Positions 30,208 to 41,281 of a stretch of DNA of 64,000 nucleotides are shown in pieces. The notes under the pieces are model-generated. The model worked only from the letters and a program-made list of their open reading frames with translations, did no database searches and was not told where the DNA came from. The stretch comes from Cladochytrium replicatum (taxonomy: Eukaryota > Chytridiomycota > Chytridiomycetes > Cladochytriales > Cladochytriaceae). The position numbers were made by a program, and so were the translations under genes. The stretch covers positions 247,645 to 311,644 of the forward strand of contig JAHLKD010000067.1 in the NCBI GenBank assembly GCA_025526935.1, written 5' to 3'. Positions within the stretch are counted from its first letter, which is position 1, and each line of letters begins with the position of its first letter.

Positions 30208-30583
30208 TGGAGTCACGTGATTTTCCAGGTACGTACCTAGCAAAACTGGGCAATCCGTTTTCCAGTCAACTACACCCCGCTCGCGAGTCAAGCTTAATAC
30301 AAGGCGAAGTAAAATGGTACTAAGACATAGACTACTGTTTGTATGGCCAAGCAAATCAACATCGAGTGGCTACAATTTTTACCCACTCTAGTTCAATACA
30401 TGGACAAGACCAGAAGGTTACGACCGCCTATTGTAACCCTCGATCGAGTGAATTCAATTGCCTGGCGTCACCATCATCTTGGTGGACGCTGTGCTCTCTG
30501 CTTGGACATTGGGTACCTAATTTTCTATGGCTACCCTAGTGGAGTCACGTGATTTTCTAGGAGCGGGTACAGATTTGTACCTG
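30208..30583. repeat. Duplicated CACGTG motif and adjacent hairpin
   Basis: The string GGAGTCACGTGATTTTC occurs near 30209 and again near 30540. Immediately after the second copy is an inverted repeat, GAGCGGGTACA ... TGTACCTGCTC (about 30559-30583, one mismatch). This looks like mobile-element debris. Confidence 0.5.
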
Positions 30584-30689
30584 CTCCTCCACATTTGTAA
30601 CATCAAGCTGCAAGCAAATCGATGTTGGGCAGATGATTTGTACCTGCTCGGAGCTCCAGAAAGCTTGTAAGATTACCGAATCTTTTTAT

Positions 30690-31014
30690 GCAAAAAGTGG
30701 TCAGGACTCAAATATTTGCCAAATGATAACTATTTGCCATACATATATTTGTCGAATCAAATTCAAATAGCAAACATTCTGTAAATACTTGACGAATCAA
30801 ATAGGCAAAATTTATTGTCAAATAGATTTGGGCAAATCAAATATTTGTTAAGCATTTGACGATGGTCCTACAGAGTGGTATCAAACATTTGGCGAGTCAA
30901 ATGGGGCGTCTGGCATTTGACTGGCGAGTCAAATCAAAGGGAGCCACAAATGGTCACGAGTCAAAAATAGCAAATATTTGACTTGATTTGACTCGTGACA
31001 GACCCTGGCACTGA
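30690..31014. repeat. CGAGTCAAA-rich repeat block, probable transposon end
   Basis: Many variants of CAAATATTTG, CGAATCAAA and CGAGTCAAA on both strands are packed into about 320 bases, ending TTTGACTCGTGACAGACC then CTGGCACTG at about 31014. The reverse complement would begin CAGTGCCAGGGTCTG, which looks like a terminal inverted repeat. The opposite end was not found. A decayed DNA transposon is inferred. Confidence 0.45.
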
Positions 31015-31949
31015 TTGCGTAGATGTCCAGCTCTGATGCAAATGGTGGGCTGCCGCAGAGGCCAGGTTCTTGGGAGGAGGTTGCAGGATGGATGCCACAG
31101 GAGGGTGGAGTGGAGGCTCGAGAGCAGGAGTTGTGAAGAAAACTGCCGCTGCAAATTCCAAAAGGGTGGTGCGGTTTTAGATGACCGATGTGGTATGAAA
31201 AAGAAACCTGATTACTTGAATGGAGGAATTTTATTTTTTTTTATTTTCGATATAATTTTGCAATTCCATAGATGCTGAATTCTTTGAGGACAAGAGCGGG
31301 AGCAATCAAAGAGTTAAAGTTGTTTTGAAAGCTGTTGCGCAATAGATACAAGGTTGGTTCTCGGAGCATTTTTTAAGTTGGTAACCTAACCTGCCCAAAG
31401 AGATGATAACGATGAAGCTGGCCTTCATTTGCAAGCAGAAATGGTGTGTTGCTCGATTCCTTCAGCAGTTCAACAGTCTCAACTAATTCTGCCATGCTAA
31501 CCTACAATGTTCAAGAACTGTTATTGCTATTGTTCTCGGAACTCCTGCTCCAGGTGCTAATCGTTTGAAATACTGGAACAGGGGATACTCTAGAGAGACC
31601 CACATATAGACAGCTGTTAAACTCGTTGATGCTTCCCCATGCCAAAGATAATCCACCCCAACTCGATGTTAACTTTGTGCATTTCCCGATATGGGAATTC
31701 CGTTCCCAGCCAGCGATAACGCAAGCCACACATCACGCCCTCACACGCAAATTTGCATTTCTTATCGCAGGGAAAAGGAGTTGAACGATGGGATATCAAC
31801 TGCACCTTTTTTTTATCAATTGCTTATTTTTATCACAAAGTAAAACTAATCTCTGATCCAAGTTCTGCTCGGTTAACCTCCACAAACTCTGCTAATATTC
31901 GTCGGTGTTTCTTCCTGCCTGTCCGGTTTTATCCCTCCTGCTTTCCAAA

Positions 31950-33598
31950 ATGAGCGACACAGTCGTTCCGTTCGCTGACTCGGGCTACGCTTCAACCGGC
32001 TTTCTTATATGGGGTGGTGCTCTAGTGTTCCTCATGATTCCTGGCCTGGGCTTCTTCTACTCGGGCATGTCCCGTTCGAAGAACGCCTTGTCAATGATCA
32101 TGATCACCATGCTTGCTCTTGCCGTTGTGATGGTCCAGGTAAATCTGCGCTTTGCTTTGGTGCGTTGTCGCGGCGCTAATTTTATCTCCACAAGTGGACG
32201 TGCTTTGGGTTCAGTTTGGCGTTTTCTGAGACTGGATCTCCCTTCATCGGCGATTGCGCTCACTGCGGTCTGAAGAATGTGGACGCCCGCGCATTGCCTC
32301 TTACGGCTCCAACTGTCCCCTCCATTGTCTTTTCCTTCTACCAGATGATGTTTGCTTGCATCACGTAAGTCACCCCCCTCTAACAAAGTGGATCGTACCA
32401 AAGTTACTTACCTGGCGAATCCAGCCCTGCCATCATTTTTGGAGGTCCTGCTGAGCGATTCCGCTTGCTTCCCGCCACGATCTTTGTCCTTATCTGGACA
32501 ACAATCGTGTACGACCCCGTTGCGTACTGGACATGGTCGGCGCGTGGATGGTTGAAGAACATCTCCTGCCTCGAGACTACAGCGTTGTCGAGCACACCTT
32601 GCGGAATTGGATCCCTTGATTTTGCGGGCGGTGGACCAGTTCACGTATGCTCTGGTTTCAGTGCCCTTGCGTTTTCCATAGTTCTCGGCCGTCGTCGTCG
32701 TGGCCGTAACGAGTCGTTCCGACCTCATAACATGACCCTCGTGTTCCTTGGTGAGCATTCTTTATCAATCTTTTCCGTCGAAGGTGCTGATAGAATCCTT
32801 TAAGGAACTGCGTTGCTGTGGTTTGGATGGTTCGGATTCAACGCTGGTTCTGCAGTTACCGCTACTCCTCGTGCTGGCATGGCAGCCATGGTGACCACAC
32901 TCGCTACCGCCGCGGGCGCTCTGTCCTGGACCTTCTGGGACATGATTTTCTCTGGCAACATGTCGGGACTCGGTTTCTGCTCTGGCGCCGTCGCTGCCCT
33001 CGTAGCCATCACTCCTGCTGCTGGGTACGTTGCACCGTGGGCGGCGTTGGTGATCGGTGCCCTTGCTGGAGTTATTTGCAACCTCGGATGCCGTCTCAAG
33101 GGGTTTCTTGGCTTTGATGACGCCCTTGACGCATGGGGCGTCCACGGCGTGGGTGGCATAGTCGGAAACATCCTTACGGGGTTCTTTGCACAAAAGTCCA
33201 TTGCTGCCCTCGATGGCTCTGTGATCCCCGGTGGTGCGATGGATGGTCACTGGATACAGCTCGGATACCAGGTCGCTGGTACCGCTGCGATTGCCGGATA
33301 CTCGTTTGTCGTTTCGTACGTCGTGCTTAGGCTCATCCACCTCATTCCTGGACTGCAGCTCCGACCCTCGGACGAGTACGAACAGATTGGAGCGGATATT
33401 GCGGAGATGGGCGAGATCGGGTACGAGATTTTCAACGCACCTGGACAGAACGACGATGGGCCAAAGTATTCGTCGCCTGCGCCAGCACCTGCGGTTCCAC
33501 AAGTGAGCCAGTTCTCCTATCCCAACCAGCACCAGCACCATCAGCAGCAGCAGTTATATCCTGTCAACTCGCCGCAATCGAGCAGCTATTACAGTTAG
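31950..33598 (+). CDS. Ammonium transporter (AMT/MEP family)
   Basis: This membrane protein imports ammonium. Four exons (31950-32138, 32195-32364, 32425-32750, 32805-33598) encode 492 aa. Family features seen: GFFYSGMSRSKNALS in the first membrane region; DFAGGGPVHVCSGFSALA, close to the AMT signature and carrying the first pore His; WFGWFGFNAGS; and DALDAWGVHGVGGIVGN with the second pore His. Eleven or so hydrophobic segments fill the first 400 residues. The cytosolic tail contains PSDEYEQIGAD and then a His/Gln/Pro/Ser-rich end (QHQHHQQQQ). Function as transporter is firm. Whether it is also a nutrient sensor like yeast Mep2 cannot be told from this sequence. The start ATG directly precedes the predicted periplasmic N-terminus. 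Confidence 0.94.
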
Positions 33599-33970
33599 AT
33601 GCTAGGGATTCGTACCTTCTCACTCATGTGCATTCATGCCCATTTGCTCTTTGATTCATTCTTTTCCGTCATATCGGGAGCAACCGAGCAGCCATTTCCG
33701 TTTCCGTTACTCCGTGAAATCCCCGTAGAGAAACCAATTGATGCCATTGTTTCATAGTTTGCGGTTTCTTTCTAGTTATACATTCTTGCTGTTTGCTCTA
33801 TCATTGTTCATGTTTCACAAATTTCTGGCCCGCGGTATTCATTTGGGTTTCTTTCTTGGGAGAGTACAGTGTTGAATAGAGTGAAGCAGAGTTGTAAAGA
33901 AATCCAAGTTCCTTTAAAAACAAAAATAGCGCACCGGTGCAAACGGGTAAAATTTAGGGTCACCAGAACG
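33599..33970. other. Intergenic
   Basis: No gene supported. 3' flank of the ammonium transporter and promoter of the hydrolase. Confidence 0.45.
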
Positions 33971-35131
33971 ATGTCCAAATTCCAGCCGCAAAGTGTGCTG
34001 ATCGACACATTCACGATTCCCGCAAAAGATGGGTTTCCTCTAGTCGCAACACGATTCGTGCCGCTCCAGTCCACCACAACCACTTCGACCACCTCAGCAC
34101 CTGTCGTCATCATCCAGTGTATGCGCCGGTTATGTCACCTTTGAATAATCTTGACGATAACACATTCTTCTCTCAATGATGAAGCTGCGCTTGGAACATC
34201 CAGGTCGTTCTACATTGCATTCGCGCGTTTCCTCGTCGACTCTGGCATTCCTGCGGTTTTCACCTATGACGTACGTGGACATGGAGACTCCATCCTTCCG
34301 ACACCCACCAACTTCCGCGCAAAGCTCGAGGATCATTTTGAATTTGTCAAAAAGAACAAGGACATTACGATTCTGGACCACTGGGCTTTCAGGGACCAGG
34401 TTGGCGTCGTTAAATATGCGCACGAGTCGTACCCTGACCGTGAGCTCGTGATCGTGGGGAATAGCCTTGGAGGACAGATTGCGCCTGCTGCTATGATCGA
34501 CGAAGCGGGTACTCCGCGTGTCACGAGGTGCATCTTTATCAGCTCGTCCAGTGCGTACTGGGGTAACTTTCCCAACCCGCTGGGGTTCAGGATCATGGGA
34601 CACCTGATCCTACCGAACTTGTCGTGGATGCTGGGGTACTTTCCGGCGCAGATGATTCAGATGGCCGAGGGACCTCTACCGCTCGGGGTTGCTCAGGAGT
34701 GGTTGTGGGCAACGCGGTACCCGGGGTATCTTTGCGCGGTATCGAAGCGGATGAATGCGGCGTATAAATCTGCAAAAGGGAAAGTGCTTTCTCTGAGCTT
34801 TGAGGACGATCATCTGGTCAAGAAGGAAGCTTTTAGATTACTGTTTGATGAGATGGGTGGAGGTGTCGACTCGCGCTGGAGGCACTTCAAGATCCTGCCT
34901 GAGTCTGAGGCTGCAGAAGTGAATGCAGATACAATATCCAAAGTGGAGAAGGAAGCAAGATTACAGGGCTTGATTGATCAAGGTGTGGTTGGAGGAAGTG
35001 TTGGACATCTCATGTTCTTCAAGGAGAAAACGGGAAGAAGGCTGGGTTTATGGGATGCAGTGTTGGGGTACATTCTCCACGGCGAGTTTCCAAAGTGGGC
35101 AGAAAAGATACCACCCCGTTCTAAGTTGTAG
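33971..35131 (+). CDS. Alpha/beta hydrolase (serine hydrolase-like)
   Basis: Two exons (33971-34118 and 34185-35131) give 364 aa. The fold is recognisable from DGFPLVATRF near the start, the oxyanion strand VVIIQSALGTSRSFY (restored by splicing), DVRGHGDS, and the nucleophile elbow VGNSLGGQ with Ser in GxSxG. A likely catalytic Asp is in SFEDDHLV and a late His in GSVGHLMFF. It resembles the uncharacterised group of YheT/alpha-beta-hydrolase-1-like enzymes that start with an SDG(F/Y)PLAAT motif. The substrate is unknown. No signal peptide, so probably cytosolic. The 3' end has been partly duplicated downstream (see the repeat at 35159). Confidence 0.82.
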
Positions 35132-35158
35132 AGCAGCGAAGAAATCGAGGTTGCAGGT

Positions 35159-35277
35159 TGATTGGTTACGGGATGGGTTGGAGGAAGAGTTGGACATCTG
35201 CTTTTCTTTACAGGGAGAAGACTGGAAGCAGGTTAGGTTTATGGGATGCAGTGTTGGGACGGAGTTCCCCAAGGGCA
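35159..35277 (+). repeat. Decayed duplicate of the hydrolase 3' end
   Basis: About 120 bases repeat the last part of the hydrolase coding region (about 34970-35100). Shared strings include GGAGGAAG.GTTGGACATCT and TTTATGGGATGCAGTGTTGG. The frame is not preserved. A local tandem duplication that has since decayed. Confidence 0.6.
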
Positions 35278-35628
35278 GTGAAGTTGTCATTACCGAAGGT
35301 TATAAAATAAGATAAGAAAACTCATGAAAATTTACCAGCACCGCCACCTGCTTAACTGAGCTTTTTAGCTTACACGAAAACGGTTCAGCGAAGACGTTGT
35401 TGCACAGCGCAAGTGCAATGCGTATTTTCTACCCTTATCTTGAACAGTTGGACCGTTAAATTGGGCCTGCTCTGTTCTCTTGACCGATGGTCGATTTTAT
35501 GACAAATTGTTAAAATATACAGTTGAATGGCGCAACGGTGAAAAATTTCCAGCTACAGGAACAAAAAGGCGGCAGGACCCCCACCGATTCTTCCTCGATC
35601 ATAACCTCACACATACACAGAAATAGAC

Positions 35629-38600
35629 ATGAGGGTTGTTGGTTTGTCACTCGTGCTTGCGGCTTGTCTGGCTTTTGTCGATGCGCGCATTGTTAAGATC
35701 GGAAAGTCCGGAAAGGTCATCGTGAAGATAGACCCGACAGTTCATGCTTCGGGACGCTTTGCCCTACCGGTACTTTCCAACGGGCGAACCGCTGCCGCAA
35801 AGCTGGTGCAAGTCCCGGAAGTGAACTTCGTTGCCGCAGTTGTACGGGACCAAGCATTTGTATTTGGGAAATCTGTGATTGAAATGTTGCTTTGCAGGTT
35901 CCGGTCGCAAACCAGGAAGACATCCAGACCCTCAACAAAACTGCGGGCGTTCTCGGTGTCTACGAAAACAAGGAGATCAAAGCTCCCCCGAAGATTTCAA
36001 AGGCCAGCGAAGTCGAGAAAGACACCATCGATGAGAACCTCGCTCACCAAATAACTGGTGTCCTCAGAGTCCGCGCGAAATACGGTGTCACCGGAAAAGG
36101 CGTCAAAGTCGGTATTATCGACTCGGGATTGGACTGGAAACACCCCGCGCTTGGTGCTGGAACATCGTTCCCCACTGAACGTGTTCCGTTCGGATACGAC
36201 TTCGTGGGAGACGATTTCAAGTCTGGTGGAGAACCAGTTCCAGGTATTTTTTTAGTGTGCTGTTTTTTCTCACCTTTCTCAATTTGGTTTTTATCAGATG
36301 ACGATCCGATGGACTGTGGTGGTCACGGTACTCACGTTGCCGGTATCATCGGTGCGAACTCTACTGCGACATACATCTTTACCGGTGTAGCTCCCGAAGT
36401 TACTTTCGGCGCGTACCGTGTCTTTGGTTGCGACGGCGCTACGGACACTGCGGTTATTTTGCAAGCCATTCAGCGTGCCTTCTCAGATGGAATGGAGGTT
36501 ATCAACATGTCCCTCGGGTCTGATGGGGGTTTCGGGGTAAGGAAGAGCTGCTCGAAGCCTGATGTCAATTAACCGCGAGTGGCAGGTTAATGATCCCGAG
36601 GTCGATCTTATCAATGCTATTTCGGCCACTGGAAAAGTGATCTTCGCCATTGCACAAGGCAACGCTCAGTGTGAGTGCATCGTGTTTGGGCCATGATTTA
36701 TTTCTCATTGATCTTTTCTTTAGCTGGGGGTGTTTGGCAATCGTCTGCTCCTGCACTGGCGGAGAGGGCAACTTCTGTTGCTGCCACCAACAACTTGGCA
36801 ACTCTTCGCACTCGTTCTTTCACCGTTGCCGGCAAGCGTTTCAACATGACCGTTTACGACAATGCTCGTGTTCCCACGAACCCGCTCGATATCATCCTTA
36901 ACGTCAACGCGGCTCCCGCTCCCGGTGCAAGTGCGAATACGGATGCTTGCACGGGCACAGCTCAACTTCCGGGGACTATCACAAACCCAACCGGTAAAGT
37001 TCTCTTGATCCGGCGTGGCACTTGCGGCTTTTTGGAGAAGGCACAGAACGCTCAAGCTGCTGGAGCTGCAGCGGTCATCATTTACAACCGTACGTGTGAA
37101 CAGAATGTAATAACTTGGAATGTTATATGAATGTGGTTCCTTCCAGACGGCCTTAGCGCTTTTCCGGCTCTCTACGACTACACAGCTGATGCGGCCACCA
37201 AAGTGACGATTCCTGTTTACGCGATGGATGAAACATCTGGATCTGCTCTCGCCGTACTTCTGCTCTCCCAACCAACGCTTTCCTCCAAGTTCGAAGTTGA
37301 TGCTGCTGATGCAGAGGTTTCAGTTCCACAGATTACGATCACGTCGTTCTCTTCGTGGGGTCCCCCTCCGGACCTCAGGTTCAAACCTGATGTTGCCGCC
37401 CCCGGAAGCAACATCTTGTCAACGCTCCCGCTTGCTCAGGGTGGTTTTGGTTTCGAGTCTGGAACCTCCATGGCTACACCATACGTAAGCAGCACTTTTT
37501 TACCTTTTTGTTTGAATACGAGCTCATACTCTCATTGAATAGACTGCTGGTATTATTGCTCTCTACTTGCAATACGCCAACTTCATTGCATCAGGAAACC
37601 TCCCGAGCACAACCACTGTCACCACCACAACCGTAACTATCACTACAGCTGAGCCATCTGCCTCTGATCTTCCCGCAACTTCTGACGTGCCGGCTACTTC
37701 TGACCTGCCAACTTCTGCTGCGACATCGGATGTTGCTTCCTCTGCAGTCACATCCGAGGTTGCCACCTCTGCTGCTTCTTCGGATGTCGTCCCATCTGCT
37801 CCCGCTACCTCCGCCGCCACTTCCGCTGCTGCTTCAGACGTTGCTTCTTCCTCAGCTACCTCTGAAGTTCGTACCTCCGCCCTAACATCTGCTATAACTT
37901 CGGATGTTGCCACTTCTGCTGTTACTTCGGATGTTGCCACTTCTGCTGCTACTTCGGATGTTGCCACTTCTGCTGCTACTTCGGATGTTGCCACTTCTGC
38001 TGCTACTTCGGATGTTGCCACTTCTGCTGCTACTTCGGATGTTGCCACTTCTGCTGCTACTTCGGATGTTGCCACTTCTGCTGCTACTTCGGATGTTGCC
38101 ACTTCTGCTGCTACTTCGGATGTTGCGACTTCTGCCGCTACTTCAAATGTTGCTTCGTCTGCAGCTACCTCCGGAGTTCCTACTTCCGCTGTCACTTCTG
38201 CTCCTACTTCTGTGGCAACTTCTGGTGTTCCCACCTCTGCAGCTACATCCGTTGTTGCTTCATCTGCAGCCACTTCTGGAATTCCTACATCTGCAGTTGT
38301 TTCTTCTTCTGCGGCCACGTCCGTGGTTCCTTCCTCTGCCCAAACGTCTGCTACTTCTTCTGGCGCCGGTGGCTATTCCACGATTGCTACGTCAGATGTT
38401 GTTGGCTATTCAACAAATGGACAGAGCTCACCTCTGGCTACATCCACAAGCGTGGTTGTGTCGACTCCCGTTGTTAGCTCCACTAATCCAGTCACTAGTG
38501 CTTCAACAGACTCGACTATAGTGGAAACAATCGTTGATGACCCTACGGATGCCTTCCCTCCCATTTCTCCAACTTCTCCCACTGGCCCCCCAACTACATC

Positions 38601-39766
38601 TCCGCTCAAATGCAGGCCAAGGCCCACATCAAGCTTCGGTCCTACCCCGACCCCGGGAGGCTATGGTCGCAAGATCCGTCGCGCGGACTCCTTGCCCCTT
38701 CTTGCTGAGCTTTTTGACCGCGACCCGTTGTTTGTGCGGAGCAGGCTTCAAAATGCTGGAAAGCAGCTTAACCAAGGATCCTCTTCATTCCTCGACACTG
38801 CTTTCCTGCAGGGAGGTGGTTTGATTCAGGTCGAGCAGCTGTTTGGAACCCGTGTGGTTGCCTCGCCTGGCAAATTTGAGCTCGGTTCGTTCCAGACGAC
38901 TCAGATCCAGAAGTTCACAATCAAGAATTACGACACAGTCACACAAACTGTGGTTATCACGAATGCACCTGGCTTAACCGCTGATATTACAAACCCGAAC
39001 TCGGTTGTTTACCAAGCCCTTTCGGCTGGTGTTTCTTTCTCAGTCAACGGTGGATCTGATTCGACCACACTCACACTGGATGTTGCATCTGGGGCGTCTG
39101 TCGAGGTCACCGCAACTTTCACCTTGAGCTCCGACTTGCTGGCTTACACTAGCTCGAAGAAGGCCATCGTGCTCGTTTCTGGATGGATCAAGGTCACTGC
39201 GAACGATGTGAGCAACAGCATCGTTTATGGCGGTCTGTCTGGCGATCGAACAAACTACAAATGGTTTGAATCAGTCCCGCGTGGACTGGAGACTAACGGG
39301 TGGTACGCAGCGCCAGGTAGAATATGTTAGATTTTGGGGAAGAATCTCTACCTAACCATATCTGATAACAGGATGGGTCCTGAACCGGGCAACTGTTACT
39401 ACTAGCCCCATCACCACCCCTCTGGCAAGTCTCAGGAGCTTGATTGCGCTGTTGCGTGTCATTGTCCCTCTGGGCGAGTTCAACACCTTTATTTTCACAT
39501 CAACCGGCACAAATCTAGGTTACATTCCCGACTTGATCTTCACTGAAGTTCCCCGTAACAACAACGACAACACCAGTGCAGGAAACTACGAGTACCAGGT
39601 TGAGTGGACCAACTTCCAGTACGTCGACAGGAACAATGTGCTTAGGAGGCTCACGACTGGCAGTTACATCATCGCCATACAAGGTGTCTTTGCTCAGGCG
39701 ATCAATGAGAATGCACCTGTTGCTGCTTCCACACTGCTCCAGTTCCCCACTATTACGCTCAGATAG
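35629..39766 (+). CDS. Secreted subtilisin-like protease (S8) with PA domain and mucin-like insertion
   Basis: A secreted serine endopeptidase. Eight or so exons: signal peptide MRVVGLSLVLAACLAFVDA, inhibitor-like propeptide, then catalytic Asp in VGIIDSGLDWKHP, His in GGHGTHVAGIIGAN, and Ser in GFESGTSMATPY, all intact. A PA domain (about 36860-37200) sits between His and Ser, as in Vpr/C5a-peptidase-like enzymes. Directly after the Ser helix (AGIIALYLQYANF) about 370 residues of Ser/Thr/Ala/Val/Pro-rich sequence are inserted, including nine perfect-length TSDVATSAA units. The catalytic fold then resumes with DPLFVRSRLQNAGKQL and GGGLIQVEQLF, and Fn3-like C-terminal domains follow. The long exon runs 37543-39316 and the last 39372-39766. 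The first donor (between 35818 and 35835) is ambiguous. The insertion should be heavily O-glycosylated (inference), perhaps a wall-spanning or spacer element. Confidence 0.88.
37897..38139 (+). repeat. 27-bp coding minisatellite, nine units
   Basis: Nine head-to-tail units of 27 bases encode TSDVATSAA (first unit ends Val). Units are nearly identical. The two outermost show silent or single changes, and a tenth, diverged unit (TSNVASSAA) follows. It lies inside the subtilisin gene and keeps the reading frame. Confidence 0.95.
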
Positions 39767-41281
39767 ATCGTGGGTAGAGACGTCGTTTTGCTAGATTTTG
39801 GAATGTGATGTGCACAGTCTTGATCCATGTACTGCTCTTTTTGAAAATACAGTTTCGTAGCACAATTTTATTGCGGTTGGTTCTGTCCCAGTGGAAGGGT
39901 TAGTTAATCTCGAGCCACCCTACCACCTGCACAGGGTTATTCGACACATCATTAGGCTTCGTTTGAAGATAGGGCTAATTTGACCGTGATGAGTACTGCG
40001 AAAGTGGTTTACCACCAACCTCTTTATGTTCGAATGTCTTGCTGATTTTGACGGCTTCCCAGATGCCACTAAGAGAAAGATGATTTTATGGTACAGTGAT
40101 TACTCTCGCATCGGCGCAGTGGAGGAAAGCAGCTCTTTATCAGCCTTTCTGAAGTTCTCTAACGAGATAATCGTTAGATTTTGTTGGACCTGTGGATCGT
40201 CGAAGAAGTCGACAACAGTTCGAAGCATCCTGCATGGATGGAGGGTACGGAACGCTGGATTGGTCAAAGGAAGATGAAGACTACAACCCATCGGCTGACT
40301 TTGACCCCTGAATAATGGCTGTATGGATTGCAGAACTAGAACCTTTGAAGTTCGCCTCTTTTCCACTCTCCGAAAAATTTCTGCATCATCTAATACGCAC
40401 CAACTTCAAGGCCCCCAATGAATGAGATTTGGTCTGTAGAATAATAAAACAGTTTTACATCACATTACAACAGCCTGGAATACATTACATTCTTGATCGC
40501 CAATCTAATACGTCCATGATGATCCAATCTGTTGCGCGTTGGTGTGCTCTGACCGACTCGGACTCAAAGGCGGACTCAACACCATGCAAGAAGTGGAACC
40601 AAACAATCATGCGAATGTCTTCACTCCACGTCTCACAATGCAGGACATACGCTTGGAGGGGCTGCATGGAAACGCAATGCACCAAAACGAGAGACGATGC
40701 ACATGATGGACTTAATATTTTTCTCCGAGGGACTACCACCAGCATCATTTTCGTTGCCTGAAGCTATTAATAATACCAGAGCAAAACAACAATGATCTAA
40801 CCATTCTGGTACATCCAATTTCGAAGCTCATTCTGCCTCAGTCCGCATAGTTTCCAAATGAAACTACCAAAAACATAAGGCGGAAACTTTAATCGAGGAA
40901 TACCAAATCACGCAAAAATCACACTAAGAAATTCTTTCAGTCATGGAGTCGCTTTGGGGATCCGATGCGATTGAAAGGGAGCGATTGATTTGATTTGGGA
41001 AGAGCTTGGTTTTGTGTTCAATCCTCCTTGGGCAAACACCTCGTTTGTGATCTTCGAAGAATAATTTTCGAGATAAAGCATTTGTGTGGATAATCCCTTA
41101 CTATGCCTGTTGCCCGGTCTCGACTAGTGCAGCCCCAACGATTTCTCAGCTAGACAGGCTGGACAGCAAATTTCGTCATAGCCGAAATTTTTCGCCCTCG
41201 CAAAATTTAGGTTGCTCGATCACCCTCCAATTTAAAACACCTGGCTCTTGAAGGAAAGTGCCTCCTTATCAGGTGCGACCG
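39767..41281. other. About 1.5 kb with no gene seen
   Basis: Open frames are short on both strands and show no known motifs. The final 150 bases are presumably the promoter of the phosphatase gene. Confidence 0.45.

Larger units (their letters stand above)
27502..31949. other. Gene-poor, decayed repeat-rich region
   Basis: About 4.4 kb between the WD40 gene and the ammonium transporter. No intact recognisable gene. It holds fragmentary frames (27875-28830 and 29098-29406), short direct and inverted repeats (30208-30583), and a run of CGAGTCAAA-type repeats ending at about 31014. The composition and broken frames suggest an old DNA-transposon remnant. Confidence 0.45.

Noticed and set aside
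35717-35938. Minus-strand frame over the protease signal peptide
   Set aside because: Shadow of the subtilisin first exon.
37897-38139. CRISPR-like regular repeats
   Set aside because: Units are contiguous with no spacers, encode protein in frame, and the genome is eukaryotic.
37563-38318. Long open frame on the minus strand (251 codons) and a Leu-rich plus-strand frame at 37904-38521
   Set aside because: Both are produced by the 27-base repeat, which is open in several frames. Their proteins are pure low-complexity (VAAEVATSE or LLLLRMLP repeats) and they overlap the well-supported protease exon.
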